Below, piece after piece: positions 24,832-34,038 of a stretch of DNA of 64,000 nt (position 1 is its first letter; every line of letters begins with the position of its first letter). The DNA is from Rathayibacter sp. VKM Ac-2857 (lineage in GTDB: Bacteria > Actinomycetota > Actinomycetes > Actinomycetales > Microbacteriaceae), in the NCBI RefSeq assembly GCF_013205025.1, contig NZ_JABMLE010000002.1:721675-785674 (forward strand), given 5' to 3'. The notes under the pieces are model-generated. The model was not told the DNA's origin and did no database searches. It worked only from the letters and a program-made list of their open reading frames with translations. The position numbers and the translations under genes were made by a program.

Positions 24832-25854
24832 GTGCCGGACATCACCACCCCCCGCAAGCGCCCGACCCGCAACGACGTCGCGGAGCGGGCGCAGGTGAGC
24901 TCGGCCGTCGTCAGCTACGTGATGACCGGGGCGAAGCACGTGACACCGGAGACGGCCAAGCGTGTGCGGACCGCGATGGAGGAGCTCGGCTACCGGCCGA
25001 ACTCGACCGCTCGCGCCCTGCGCACCGGCCGGACGCACACCCTCGCCCTCATCGTCGCCGACGTCAGCAACCCGTTCTTCTCCGAGTACGCCCTCCAGCT
25101 CGAGATCGCGGCCACGGAGCGGGGCTACGCGCTGCTCATCGCGAACTCGCACGAGAGCCTCGAGACGGAGGTGCGGCTGCTCGACGAGATCGCGCAGCGC
25201 GGGGTCGACGGCGTGATGCTGTCGAGCGTCCGGCACGCGAGCGACCGCTCCTCCCTCGACTCGATCCCCGTCCCCGTGATGTGGATCGACGCCTTCCATC
25301 CCGCGGACGGCGCCGCCAGCGTCGGGGTCGACATCCGCCACAGCGCGCGGACCGTCGTCCAGCACCTCGCCGAGGTGCACGGCTGCCGCTCCGTCGGCCT
25401 CGTCATCGGCGCGAGCTCGCAGGACACCACCGACCCTCGCGTGCTCGGCTGGGCCGAGGCCATCGAGGAGATCGGCCTGGAGCCCGGACCGGTAGTCACC
25501 ACCACCTGGACGCGCGAGGGCGGGATCGAGGCGGCGCGGATGCTCCTGGACACCCCGAACCGGCCGGACGCCGTCTTCGCCGGCTCGGACCTCCTCGGCA
25601 TCGGCGTCCTCCGCGGCGCGGCGGACCTCGGGCTCCGGGTCCCGGAGGATCTCCGGATCATCTCCTACGACGGCACCGCGGAGTCCGCGTTCAGCGTTCC
25701 GCGGCTCACCTCCTTCAAGCAGCCGGTCCGCGAGATGGCCCGCGCTGCGATCGACACCATCATCGACTTCACGCCCGACAAGGCGCACCACACGCTGTTC
25801 CGCGGGGAGCTGCTCCTCCGGGAGTCCTGCGGCTGCACGTCGCCCGCGCCCTGA
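24832..25854 (+). CDS. LacI-family transcriptional regulator
   Basis: This 340-residue repressor has an N-terminal helix-turn-helix (RPTRNDVAERAQVSSAVVSY, residues 9-28), the hinge helix region GYRPNSTARALRTG, and a periplasmic-binding-type effector domain ending LLLRESCGCTSPAP. The C-terminal ESCGC is typical of the family. GGAGG precedes a GTG start at 24832. It lies between the transporter and the GH36 gene, so it is the best candidate for a galactoside-responsive repressor of the locus. Its operator could be the ttactcgtgt motif, but that is inference. Confidence 0.92.
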   Translation: MPDITTPRKRPTRNDVAERAQVSSAVVSYVMTGAKHVTPETAKRVRTAMEELGYRPNSTARALRTGRTHTLALIVADVSNPFFSEYALQLEIAATERGYALLIANSHESLETEVRLLDEIAQRGVDGVMLSSVRHASDRSSLDSIPVPVMWIDAFHPADGAASVGVDIRHSARTVVQHLAEVHGCRSVGLVIGASSQDTTDPRVLGWAEAIEEIGLEPGPVVTTTWTREGGIEAARMLLDTPNRPDAVFAGSDLLGIGVLRGAADLGLRVPEDLRIISYDGTAESAFSVPRLTSFKQPVREMARAAIDTIIDFTPDKAHHTLFRGELLLRESCGCTSPAP

Positions 25855-25855
25855 G

Positions 25856-25908
25856 CCGGCAGAACAGCCCGGAGCCGGGCAGAACAGCCCCGATCCGGGC
25901 AGAACAGG
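25856..25908. repeat. Three short tandem repeats upstream of the GH36 gene
   Basis: ccgg(g)cagaacag recurs at 25856, 25875 and 25895 with a 19-20 base period between the LacI stop and the galactosidase start. The last copy includes the AGGA ribosome site. Confidence 0.7.
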
Positions 25909-25918
25909 AACACTCACC

Positions 25919-28120
25919 GTGACACTCGCCACCCCCTCGACCGGAGTCGTCCTCCGCAGCGCCGGAGTCGCCCTCGTGCTGGACCTCAGCGACTCCCTGC
26001 TGCCGTCGGTCGCGCACTGGGGCGCGGACGGCGGCCCGCTCGATCAGGCGGCGTTCGACGCGCTGGTGCTCTCCGGCACCGCGCCGGTCGGTCCGAACGA
26101 CATCGACGAGCCGATCCGCCTCGCCGTGCTCCTCGAGCACTCCACCGGCTGGACCGGCCGACCCGGCCTCAGCGGATCCCGCGCCGGGGCGGCCTGGTCG
26201 CCGTCCTTCCGCACGACGAGCCTCGAGCTCGACGGCGCGGCCCTGCCGGCCGGGGAGGTCACGGACTCCGGCGCGGGCACGCTCGTCGTTCGCGCGCAGG
26301 ACGATGCCGCCGCGCTCGGCCTCGAGATCGTGATCGTCCTCGATCCCTCGGGCGTGCTGCGGATGCGGGCGGCGCTCACCAACCTCGGCGCCGACGGCTA
26401 CCAGGTCGACGAGCTGCTGCTCAGCCTGCCCACCCCGCCCTCGGCGAGCGAGATCCTCGACTTCGCCGGCCGCTGGGGCAAGGAGCGGGTGCCGCAGCGC
26501 TCCGCCGTCACCATCGGCGCGCACCGCCGCGAGGGCCGGCACGGGCGGACCGGGGCGGACGCCGCCACCCTGCTCAGCGTCGGCGAGCCCGGCTTCGGCT
26601 TCGCCCGCGGCGAGGTCTGGGGGATCCACACCGCGTGGTCCGGCAACCACGTGCACCAGGTCGAGCGCGTGCACACCGGCGTGCAGACCCTCGGCGGCGG
26701 CGAGCTGCTGCTGCCCGGCGAGGTCCGCCTCGCCCACGGCGAGACCTACACCGGTCCGTGGATCCACGCCGTGTACGGCGACGGACTCGACGAGGTGGCG
26801 CGGCGCTTCCACCGGCAGCTGCGCGCCCGGCCGGGCCACCCGCACTCGGCGCGGCCCGTCACGATCAACGTGTGGGAGGCCGTCTACTTCGACCACGACC
26901 TCGACGCCCTCGTCGAGCTGGCCGACCGCGCCGCCGACCTCGGGATCGAGCGCTTCGTGCTCGACGACGGCTGGTTCGGGAGCCGCCGGGACGACCACTC
27001 CGGCCTGGGCGACTGGACCGTCTCCGGCGACGTCTGGCCGGACGGACTGCACCCCCTGGTCGACCACGTGCGCTCGCTCGGCCTGCAGTTCGGGCTCTGG
27101 TTCGAGCCCGAGATGGTCAACCCGGACTCGGACCTCGCCCGCGCGCACCCGGAGTGGATCCTCTCGACCGGCGACCGGACGCCCCCCGAGTCGCGCTGGC
27201 AGCAGGTGCTCGACCTGGGCGATCCGGACTGCTTCGCCCACATCCGCGACGCGATCCTCGCGATCCTCGACGAGTACGACATCGGCTACATCAAGTGGGA
27301 CCACAACCGCGACCTCACCGACGCGGGCCGGCGCCCCGACGGCGCCCCGGGCGTGCACCGGCAGACCCTCGCGGTCTACCGGCTGATGGACGAGATCCGG
27401 GCCCTGCACCCGGGGCTCGAGATCGAGTCCTGCTCCTCGGGCGGAGCGCGGATCGACCTGGAGATCCTGGAGCGGACCGACCGCGTCTGGGTCTCCGACA
27501 ACAACGACCCGCTCGACCGCCAGCAGATGAACCGCTGGACCAGCCAGCTGCTGCCGCCCGAGCTGATGGGGACCCACATCGCGTCGGGCGCCTCGCACAC
27601 GACCGGCCGCGTGCACGACCTGTCCTTCCGTGCCCTGACGGCGCTGTTCGGCCATCTCGGCGTGGAGTGGGACCTGCGCTCCGCCGGTGACGAGGAGCTC
27701 GAGGAGCTGCGCCAGTGGATCACCCTGCACAAGCGGCTCCGGCCCCTGCTGCACGGCGGCGACCTCGTCCGCCTCGACCACCCGGACGAGACGATCGCGG
27801 TGCACGGTGTCGTCGCTCCCGACCGCTCGGCGGCCGTCTACTCCTACGTCTCGCTCGCTCGCGCCGGCGTCGTCTCCCCCGGGCGAGTCCGCCTGCCCGG
27901 CCTCGATCCGGAGTCGGTGTACCGGGTGGCCCCGATCGTCGTCGGCACGCGGGGCCTCGCCGACCGCGACGCGATCTGGTGGCCGCAGGACGGCGGGGCC
28001 TTCGAGCTGTCCGGCGCCCTGCTCGGCCGAGCGGGACTCGTCCCGCCGCTCCTGCACCCCGAGCGCGGGGTGCTCTACGAGGTGACGCGGGTCGGGAGCG
28101 TGCGTCCGCTCGCGAGCTGA
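25919..28120 (+). CDS. GH36 alpha-galactosidase
   Basis: This 733-residue cytoplasmic alpha-galactosidase releases galactose from melibiose and raffinose-type sugars. It has the N-terminal beta-sandwich, then the barrel with FVLDDGWFGSRRDDHSGLGD and WFEPEMVNPDSDL. The nucleophile Asp461 is in YIKWDHNRDL, followed by ESCSSGGARIDLE and the acid/base Asp527 in VWVSDNNDP. These are the classical GH36 active-site signatures, and the length matches bacterial MelA/RafA-type enzymes. The GTG at 25919 has AGGAA upstream. No signal peptide is seen, so the substrate must be imported by the ABC system. Confidence 0.95.
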   Translation: MTLATPSTGVVLRSAGVALVLDLSDSLLPSVAHWGADGGPLDQAAFDALVLSGTAPVGPNDIDEPIRLAVLLEHSTGWTGRPGLSGSRAGAAWSPSFRTTSLELDGAALPAGEVTDSGAGTLVVRAQDDAAALGLEIVIVLDPSGVLRMRAALTNLGADGYQVDELLLSLPTPPSASEILDFAGRWGKERVPQRSAVTIGAHRREGRHGRTGADAATLLSVGEPGFGFARGEVWGIHTAWSGNHVHQVERVHTGVQTLGGGELLLPGEVRLAHGETYTGPWIHAVYGDGLDEVARRFHRQLRARPGHPHSARPVTINVWEAVYFDHDLDALVELADRAADLGIERFVLDDGWFGSRRDDHSGLGDWTVSGDVWPDGLHPLVDHVRSLGLQFGLWFEPEMVNPDSDLARAHPEWILSTGDRTPPESRWQQVLDLGDPDCFAHIRDAILAILDEYDIGYIKWDHNRDLTDAGRRPDGAPGVHRQTLAVYRLMDEIRALHPGLEIESCSSGGARIDLEILERTDRVWVSDNNDPLDRQQMNRWTSQLLPPELMGTHIASGASHTTGRVHDLSFRALTALFGHLGVEWDLRSAGDEELEELRQWITLHKRLRPLLHGGDLVRLDHPDETIAVHGVVAPDRSAAVYSYVSLARAGVVSPGRVRLPGLDPESVYRVAPIVVGTRGLADRDAIWWPQDGGAFELSGALLGRAGLVPPLLHPERGVLYEVTRVGSVRPLAS

Positions 28121-28177
28121 GGCGGATGACTCCGGTCGTGCGGGCGCGGGCGGCACGGGCGCGGTAGGTTCGCTGCG

Positions 28178-29173
28178 ATGAACACCTCGCGACGGGTCAC
28201 TCGACGCGACGTCGCCCGTCTGGCCGGCGTCAGCGACGCCGTCGTGACGTACACGCTCACCGGGACCGCGCCCGTCGCCGAGGCGACCGCGGCCCGCGTG
28301 CGGGCGGCGGTCGCCGAGCTCGGCTACCGGCCGAACGCCACGGCGGCCGCCCTGCGGACCGGCACCTCGCAGACGATCGCGCTGCTCGCCCCGGTCGGCA
28401 GCCGGCGGGTGTTCAGCAATCCGTTCTTCACCGAGCTGGCCAGCGCCGTCGAGGACGCGGCGCGCGCCCGGGGCCTGGATCTGCTCGTGATCACGTCGAT
28501 CCCGGACGTCGACACCCTGCACACCCGCCTCCGCGATCTGACGGCCCGGCAGATCGCCGGGGTGCTCCTCCTGGCGGGCGGCTCCGTCGACCGGGGCCCG
28601 ATCGACGGCTTCGGTGTTCCCTGGCTGCAGCTGAACAGCAGCGACGAGTCGGCGGCGAACGGCGTCGGCGTCGACCTGGAGGCCGGCGCGGTCCTGGCGA
28701 CCCGCCACCTGGTCGAGACGGGCCGACGCCGGATCGCCTTCGTCGGGGACGTCGAGCAGGACGACCGCGGCCGCTTCGAGGCCCGTCGGCGCGGGTGGGA
28801 GACGGCCTGCGTCGACGCCGGTCTGCAGCCGGGTCCCGCGCTCCGGGCCGACTACTCCCGCGAGGGCGGGTGGGCCGCGGGCCGCGTGCTGGCCGGCCTG
28901 TCGCCCCGGCCCGACGCCGTCTTCGCCGCCTCCGACCTGATCGGGATCGGCCTGCTCCGCGCGCTCCGGGATGCGGAGCTGCACGTGCCGGACGACGTCG
29001 CGGTCGCGAGCTTCGACGGCACCTGGGAGGGCGAGTACAGCGCACCGCCGCTGACGTCGCTCCGCCAGCCGCTCGAGCAGCTGGCCGAGGCCGCCCTCGA
29101 CCGCCTGGTCGGCGGCGTCACGGGCTCGACCCTCCTCGAGGGGACCCTCGTCGTGCGCGCCTCGTCGGGGTAG
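28178..29173 (+). CDS. LacI-family transcriptional regulator (second copy)
   Basis: This 331-residue repressor has the helix-turn-helix RVTRRDVARLAGVSDAVVTY at residues 6-25, the hinge GYRPNATAAALRTG and an effector domain with NPFFTELASAVEDAARARGL. Like the LacI protein at 24832 it reads VTYTLTG/VSYVMTG after the helix-turn-helix, so the two are likely recent paralogues of a galactoside or galactose sensor. It follows the GH36 gene by 57 bases and converges on alkA. Confidence 0.9.
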   Translation: MNTSRRVTRRDVARLAGVSDAVVTYTLTGTAPVAEATAARVRAAVAELGYRPNATAAALRTGTSQTIALLAPVGSRRVFSNPFFTELASAVEDAARARGLDLLVITSIPDVDTLHTRLRDLTARQIAGVLLLAGGSVDRGPIDGFGVPWLQLNSSDESAANGVGVDLEAGAVLATRHLVETGRRRIAFVGDVEQDDRGRFEARRRGWETACVDAGLQPGPALRADYSREGGWAAGRVLAGLSPRPDAVFAASDLIGIGLLRALRDAELHVPDDVAVASFDGTWEGEYSAPPLTSLRQPLEQLAEAALDRLVGGVTGSTLLEGTLVVRASSG

Positions 29174-29203
29174 GCGGGATGCGCTCGGGCCGGTCGCACG
29201 TCT

Positions 29204-30100
29204 TCAGACGGCGCCCGTCGAGGCCCAGAGGTGGAAGGCCGCGTGGGCGCGGTGAGGGCGCCAGGCCTGCGACGCGGCGTCGGCCGCCGCCGTGCTGATG
29301 CCGCCGAGCGCGCGGCGCAGCACGAGGTCGCCCGCGGGGAAGGCGTCCGGGTCGCCGAGCAGCCGGAGCCCGAGGTAGTCGGCGGTCCACGGGCCGATGC
29401 CGGGGATCGCGAGCAGGAGCCGGCGCTGCTCGGCCAGGTCGCCCGCGCGGTCGAGCACCAGCCCGTCGGCGAAGGCCCCGGCGACCGCGCGGACGGTCGC
29501 CGCGCGGGCGCGGGTCACGCCGATCGCGCCGCGGAGCTCCTCGAGCTCGCCGGCGAGGAGGGCCTCGGGCGTCGGGAACGAGTGGAGGCCCCACTCGCCC
29601 TCACTGCCGAACGCTGTCACGACGCGCCCGCCGAAGGTCCTCGCCGCCGCGACCGACACCTGCTGGCCGAGGACCGCCATCACGGCGGCCTCGAACGGCT
29701 CGGGGTACTGCGTCGCCCGGAGCCCGGGCCGGGCGGCGACCATCGGGGCGAGCAGCGGATCGCGGGCGAGGGCCGCTCCGATCGCCTCGACGTCGGAGTC
29801 GAGGTCGAACCAGGCGCGGACGATCGGGAGGACGGCGGAGTCGGTGGTCGTGACGCGGACGCCGGTCGCGGTCAGCTCGAGCGCGAGCGGCTCCGACCGC
29901 GTCCCGACGGTGATGAGGCGCTCGAGGTGCCGTCCGTCGTCGGAGACCCGCTCGACGCCGGGCAGCGAGTGGTGCAGGAGCAGGTTCGCGGCGCCGACGA
30001 CGTCGAAGAGGCCGTTCGCGGGGAGGTCGACGGAGAGCGCGTCGGCGGGGCGGGGGTCTGCGGTGCCGGGATGTGCGGTGCCGGGATCGACGGCGCTCAG
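29204..30100 (-). CDS. alkA: DNA-3-methyladenine glycosylase II, no standard start codon
   Basis: This base-excision enzyme removes alkylated bases. The helix-hairpin-helix LLLAIPGIGPWTADYLGLR and the catalytic Asp in FPAGDLVLRR (Asp258 of the long form) are present. The first ATG (29743) gives only 179 residues and loses the N-terminal domain. The frame continues upstream with LPANGLFDVVGAANLLLHHS and FDLDSDVEAI, which match AlkA. No ATG, GTG or TTG occurs in that extension. The likely start is a CTG at 30100 overlapping the upstream stop (CTGA), giving 298 residues, close to the 282 of E. coli AlkA. The start is inferred. A sequencing error is possible. Confidence 0.8.
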   Translation of the reverse strand: MSAVDPGTAHPGTADPRPADALSVDLPANGLFDVVGAANLLLHHSLPGVERVSDDGRHLERLITVGTRSEPLALELTATGVRVTTTDSAVLPIVRAWFDLDSDVEAIGAALARDPLLAPMVAARPGLRATQYPEPFEAAVMAVLGQQVSVAAARTFGGRVVTAFGSEGEWGLHSFPTPEALLAGELEELRGAIGVTRARAATVRAVAGAFADGLVLDRAGDLAEQRRLLLAIPGIGPWTADYLGLRLLGDPDAFPAGDLVLRRALGGISTAAADAASQAWRPHRAHAAFHLWASTGAV

Positions 30101-31026
30101 GGGAGGAGCACCACCTTGCCGCCGGCGCGGCCCGACTCGACCAGCGCGAGTGCCTCCGCCGCCGAGGCGAGCGGGAAGGAGGGACCGAGCACGACCTCCA
30201 GCGCGCCACGGCCGGCCCGCTCGAGCAGCGGTGCCCGGGCGGCGTCGCGCAGGGCGGTGCCGGGGTCGGCGCCGGCCCCGCCGCCGAGCAGCAGGACGCC
30301 GAGTGCCGCCCCGTGCTCGAAGCCGGCGACGGTGGCGATGCGCGAGCGGTCGGCGACGAGCGCGACCGAGGCGTCGAGCGCCTCGTCGGTCCCGGCCGTG
30401 TCGAGCGCGACATCGACGCCGTCGGGGGCGAGGGCGCGGACGCGCTCGACCAGACCCGCGCCGTAGCGGACGGACTCGCCGCCGAAGCGCTCGACGACCG
30501 CCGCGCCGCGCTCGCTCGAGGTGCCGAGCACGCGCGCCCCGCGCTCCCGCGCGAGCTGGACGAGGAGGCTGCCGACGCCGCCGCTCGCCCCGTGGACCAG
30601 GACGGTGTCGCCTGCGGAGACGTGCGTCGCCTCGAGCAGGTGCACCGCGGTCGTACCTGCGAGGAGGAGCCCGGCCGCCTGCTCCCAGGCGAGTCCCGGC
30701 GGCTTCGGCAGCACCGAGGCGGCCGGGACGACCAGCTCCTCGGAGTAGCCGCCGGAGACGCGGAAAACGACCACCTCGTCGCCGACGCGGACGTCGCTGA
30801 CGGGCCCCGTCACTGCATCCCCGACGGCGGTGACCACGCCCGCGACCTCGCTGCCGGGCCGGACGGGCGTGCGCCCGCGCCCGAAGAGACCGCGGAGGAA
30901 CTTCGCGTCGGCCGGATTCACGCCCGCGGCGCGCACGCGGATCCGCACCCGGCCGGCCGCGGGATCACCGGGCTCGACCGTCACCGCGCGGAGGGCCTCG
31001 GGCCCGCCGAAGTCGTCCGCCTGCAT
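30097..31026 (-). CDS. Quinone-oxidoreductase-type MDR alcohol dehydrogenase
   Basis: This 309-residue NADP(H)-binding medium-chain reductase has the GroES-like N-terminal domain (RAAGVNPADAKFLRG) and a Rossmann domain with VLVHGASGGVGSLLVQLAR. The zinc-ligand Cys cluster of true alcohol dehydrogenases is absent, which fits the quinone oxidoreductase/zeta-crystallin branch. The ATG at 31026 gives the typical MQADDFGGPEAL start. A GTG at 31038 with AGAGG in front is an alternative. The stop overlaps the probable CTG of alkA. It is divergent from a TetR gene and is its most likely target. Confidence 0.87.
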   Translation of the reverse strand: MQADDFGGPEALRAVTVEPGDPAAGRVRIRVRAAGVNPADAKFLRGLFGRGRTPVRPGSEVAGVVTAVGDAVTGPVSDVRVGDEVVVFRVSGGYSEELVVPAASVLPKPPGLAWEQAAGLLLAGTTAVHLLEATHVSAGDTVLVHGASGGVGSLLVQLARERGARVLGTSSERGAAVVERFGGESVRYGAGLVERVRALAPDGVDVALDTAGTDEALDASVALVADRSRIATVAGFEHGAALGVLLLGGGAGADPGTALRDAARAPLLERAGRGALEVVLGPSFPLASAAEALALVESGRAGGKVVLLP

Positions 31027-31175
31027 CGCCAGAACCACGGGGACCGCCTCTCGCGCGGGCCGCGATCGGCGGGTGTCGATCAGGAGAGGTCCGAGCGGGG
31101 CCGACGCTAGCAGCCGCCGCCGACACCGGGCCGGACCCCTGGGCGAGGAGTGCCGAACGAGTGTCGGACAACTGA

Positions 31176-31187
31176 GAACGCGCGTTC
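31176..31187. promoter_or_regulatory. Perfect palindrome gaacgcgcgttc between divergent oxidoreductase and TetR genes
   Basis: The 12-bp perfect palindrome lies 22 bases before the TetR start in the divergent region, the usual place for a TetR operator controlling both genes. The function is inferred from position. Confidence 0.55.
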
Positions 31188-31209
31188 CCGCTGCGCCTAC
31201 GATGGAGGG

Positions 31210-31788
31210 ATGACGCCGCGAACCCTCGAAGGCCCGCCGCCCCGCGAGGCGATCCTCGCCGCGGCCGACCGCCTCTACTACGAGCGCGGGATCCAGTCGG
31301 TCGGCATGGACGCGCTGCGCACCGCCGCGGGCGTCTCGCTGAAGCGGCTCTACTCGGAGTTCCCGAGCAAGGAGGCGCTGGTCCTGGCGGTCCTGCAGGC
31401 CCGGCACGAGCAGTGGACGCTCGGCGTGCGCACCCGGGTCGCCGCCGCGACCGGCGCCCGCCCGAAGCTCCTGGCGATCTACGACTTCCTCTTCGACTGG
31501 TTCTCCGAGGACTCCTTCCGCGGCTGCAGCTTCATCAACGCCTTCGGCGAGTTCGGCTCGTCCAACCCCTCGGTCGCCGTGCTCGCCCGCGAGCACAAGG
31601 ACACCTTCCAGCGCTTCCTCGCCGTGCTGACGGAGGAGGCGGGCGGCGGCGCCGAGCTGGCCGCCCAGCTCGCCATCCTCGCCGAGGGCGCCCAGACCAC
31701 CGCCGCCATCTCGGGCACGCCCGAGTCCGCCCTGCACGCCCGCCGCGCCGCCGAGATCCTGATCGACGCGGCGACCCGCACGCCCTGA
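31210..31788 (+). CDS. TetR/AcrR-family regulator
   Basis: The 192-residue repressor has an N-terminal helix-turn-helix (GIQSVGMDALRTAAGVSLKR, about residues 27-46) followed by LYSEFPSKEALVLAVL, and a helical ligand domain. GGAGGG lies just before the ATG at 31210. It probably controls the divergent MDR oxidoreductase in response to a small electrophile or quinone, by analogy with similar gene pairs. Confidence 0.88.
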   Translation: MTPRTLEGPPPREAILAAADRLYYERGIQSVGMDALRTAAGVSLKRLYSEFPSKEALVLAVLQARHEQWTLGVRTRVAAATGARPKLLAIYDFLFDWFSEDSFRGCSFINAFGEFGSSNPSVAVLAREHKDTFQRFLAVLTEEAGGGAELAAQLAILAEGAQTTAAISGTPESALHARRAAEILIDAATRTP

Positions 31789-32052
31789 CGCCGCGGCGCC
31801 CGTCGGGGCGAGCAGCCCGAACCATCTTGTTGGTCGAGTAGCCCCGCAGGGGCGTATCGAGACCCGCCGTCACCGGTACGGCTGGTCTGCACACTCGTCC
31901 TGCTGACCCCGGTGGGTCTCGATACGCCCGCTGCGCGCGCTACTCGACCAGCATGAGCCGCGTGCACCCCGCGTCGGCGGTGGGCCCGCCCATGCTGGCC
32001 GAGGAGCCGCCCCCGGCGGCGTATCGAGACCCGCCACCCCCTGGAACCTGCC
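31789..32052. repeat. Composite palindromic repeats, left outer part
   Basis: After the TetR gene there is a full composite element (about 31828-31954: gttggtcgagtagccccg ... gctactcgaccagcatg) with the cagtcgac-free centre caccggtacggctggtctgc. A divergent arm follows at about 31992-32033 (catgctggccgaggagccgc). No gene was recognised. Confidence 0.75.
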
Positions 32053-32315
32053 CATGCTGGTCGAGTAGCCCGAAGGGCGTATCGAGCGGCGAAGCCGCTT
32101 CGCGTCTCGGTGGTGAGGGAAAGGACGCCGCTGCGCCGCGTCATGTTGGTCGAGTAGCCCCGCAGGGGCGTATCGAGACCCGCCACCACCAGCAGAGCGG
32201 GTCTGCAGACTCAGCGTCCTGACTGTGGTGGATCTCGATACGCCCGCTCCGCGGGCTACTCGATCAACATGGCTTTCCCCATACGTACTAGGTGATCTTT
32301 CCTAAGAGACCCACC
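32053..32315. repeat. Left 263-bp direct repeat flanking the DUF222-HNH gene
   Basis: This block matches 34039-34301 over its full length with no insertions or deletions and 19 mismatches counted by eye, about 93% identity, at a constant offset of 1986 bases. It contains a half arm, a hairpin segment (gcggcgaagccgcttcgc), a complete composite palindrome and a tail (ctttccccatac, then aggtgatctttcctaagaga) seen nowhere else in the window. Confidence 0.9.
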
Positions 32316-32427
32316 ACCGCCGAGCATCCGGGAGCGAGCCTCCTCCCCAACCCCTGATCTCACCGATCTCTCCCCGATCGGCCCGCATCCCCGCTCCGGT
32401 GTCGGTGGTCCCTGCTTGAATACGCGT

Positions 32428-33732
32428 ATGACAGAAGACGAGACGGCAGCAGCACTCGCGGAGGTGCGCGACTGCTTCGACGGCGCCGCAGCCGACGAGC
32501 GCGCCACCTCGCCGACACGCATGAGGGCTGCGGAACGCCTGCACCGCGGCTACCGGGTCGCACTCACCGTCCCGGAGGCGTTCGCCCGCGGCGCGACCCG
32601 CAGCGAGACCCGCGACCTCGTCGAGCGCTCCCTCCGCGCCGAGGTCGCGGTGTCGTTCGGCCTGTCCGAGCGGGACGTCTCCCGCCGCCTCGAGACCGCG
32701 CAGATGCTGATGGAGCATCTGCCGCTCACCCGCGCGCTGCTCCGCGATGCCCGGATCCTCTGGGAGATCGGCGAGGCGATCTGCGCCACAGCGAGCAGCC
32801 TCCCCGAAAGCTCCCGCGCCGCCCTCGACGAGCGCGCCGCCGACGCCGCCCTCACGATGACGACGACGCAGTTGCGCCGGGCACTCGGCCGCTGGCGCGA
32901 GGAGCTCCACGAGGACCCTCTCGCCGCGCGGCACGCTCGCGCGAAGGAGGACCGGGCCGTCTGGGTCACCCCGGACGTCGACGGGATGGCCACGCTCTGC
33001 CTCTACGGCCCCGCACCCGCAGTGATGGGCGCGCACGACCGGCTTCGCCGCATCGCCCGCACCCTCCGGGACGACGGCGACCCCCGCACCCTGCAGCAGC
33101 TGAGCGCCGACGCCGCGGTCGACCTCCTCTGCGACGGCGACATCGCCGGCACGACTCCGAATCCCGACCACCGACCCGATTCGACGTTCGTCCCCGGCGT
33201 CCGCGCCGAGGTGCGACTCACGCTCGCGGCGTCCACCGCCGTCGGTCTCGACGACGCGCCGGCCGACCTCGACGGCTACGGACCCGTCCCCGCCGAGATC
33301 GCCCGCGAGCTGATCAGGACCGCTGCGTCCTTCACCCGGGTGCTCACCGACTCGGACACCGGCGCCGTCGTCTCGGTCGGCCGGACCTGGCGCGTCCCAC
33401 CGCCGCAGATGCGCCTGCACCTCCAGCTCCGCGACCAGACCTGCCGCTTCCCCGGCTGCACCAGACCCGCCGCAACCAGCGAGGCCGACCACACGATCGA
33501 GTGGCGCAACGGCGGCGAGACCTCCCTCGAGAACCTCGTCATGCTCTGCGCAGCGCACCACCACGTGAGGCACGGCGAGCAGTGGAGCTACGTCAAGGAC
33601 GACTCCGACGGAGCCATCACCTGGACGACCCCCACCGGCCGGCGGGTCGGCAATCGGCCACCGCCGCTCCCCGGGCGGCCACCGGACCCACCGCCGGGGC
33701 CCCGCTTCGACGACACACCCGCACCGTTCTGA
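32428..33732 (+). CDS. DUF222 / HNH endonuclease domain protein
   Basis: This 434-residue protein has the N-terminal helical DUF222 domain (about residues 20-300, including SERDVSRRLETAQMLMEHLP and ILWEIGEAI). A C-terminal HNH nuclease domain follows: CRFPGC (339-344), the catalytic Asp-His in EADHTIEW (354-355), Asn369 and LCAAHHHVRH (373-382). Such genes are multicopy in Microbacteriaceae and mycobacteria and their role is unknown. The tail is Pro-rich. The ATG at 32428 is used. A TTG at 32416 is also in frame. No ribosome site is obvious. It is embedded in palindromic repeats and flanked by direct repeats, consistent with a mobile or frequently recombined gene. Confidence 0.9.
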   Translation: MTEDETAAALAEVRDCFDGAAADERATSPTRMRAAERLHRGYRVALTVPEAFARGATRSETRDLVERSLRAEVAVSFGLSERDVSRRLETAQMLMEHLPLTRALLRDARILWEIGEAICATASSLPESSRAALDERAADAALTMTTTQLRRALGRWREELHEDPLAARHARAKEDRAVWVTPDVDGMATLCLYGPAPAVMGAHDRLRRIARTLRDDGDPRTLQQLSADAAVDLLCDGDIAGTTPNPDHRPDSTFVPGVRAEVRLTLAASTAVGLDDAPADLDGYGPVPAEIARELIRTAASFTRVLTDSDTGAVVSVGRTWRVPPPQMRLHLQLRDQTCRFPGCTRPAATSEADHTIEWRNGGETSLENLVMLCAAHHHVRHGEQWSYVKDDSDGAITWTTPTGRRVGNRPPPLPGRPPDPPPGPRFDDTPAPF

Positions 33733-34038
33733 CGGTGGGGGATCTCGATACGCCCGCTCCGCGGGCTACTCGATCAGCGTGCAGAGCGTGCAGCTTCAGG
33801 GCGCGCAGCGCATGCAGCGCGTGCAGGGCACGTCGGTGCGGCCCCATGCTGGGTCGCGCCCCACTTGCTGGTCGAGTAGCCCGCAGGGTGTATCGAGACC
33901 CACCGTCACCGAACCTCCGCCCGCCGACGTCCTGGCACAGGTGGATCTCGATACGCCCGCTCCGCGGGCTACTCGATCAGCATGCAGCGCCCACAAGGCA
34001 CGTCGGTGCGGGCCCACACGTGCCGGCTCTCCCCCGAA
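33733..34038. repeat. Palindromic repeats between the HNH gene and the right direct repeat
   Basis: There is a single arm right after the stop (about 33742-33781) and a run of imperfect gcgtgcag repeats (33778-33830). A composite element follows at about 33867-33983 whose centre (caccgtcaccgaacctccgc) recurs at 34298-34320. The segment gcacgtcggtgcgg occurs twice (33828 and 33997). No gene was recognised. Confidence 0.75.

Noticed and set aside
25769..28984. A 1071-residue minus-strand frame opposite the GH36 gene
   Set aside because: Composition is typical of the antisense of high-GC coding DNA. The plus strand encodes a complete alpha-galactosidase.
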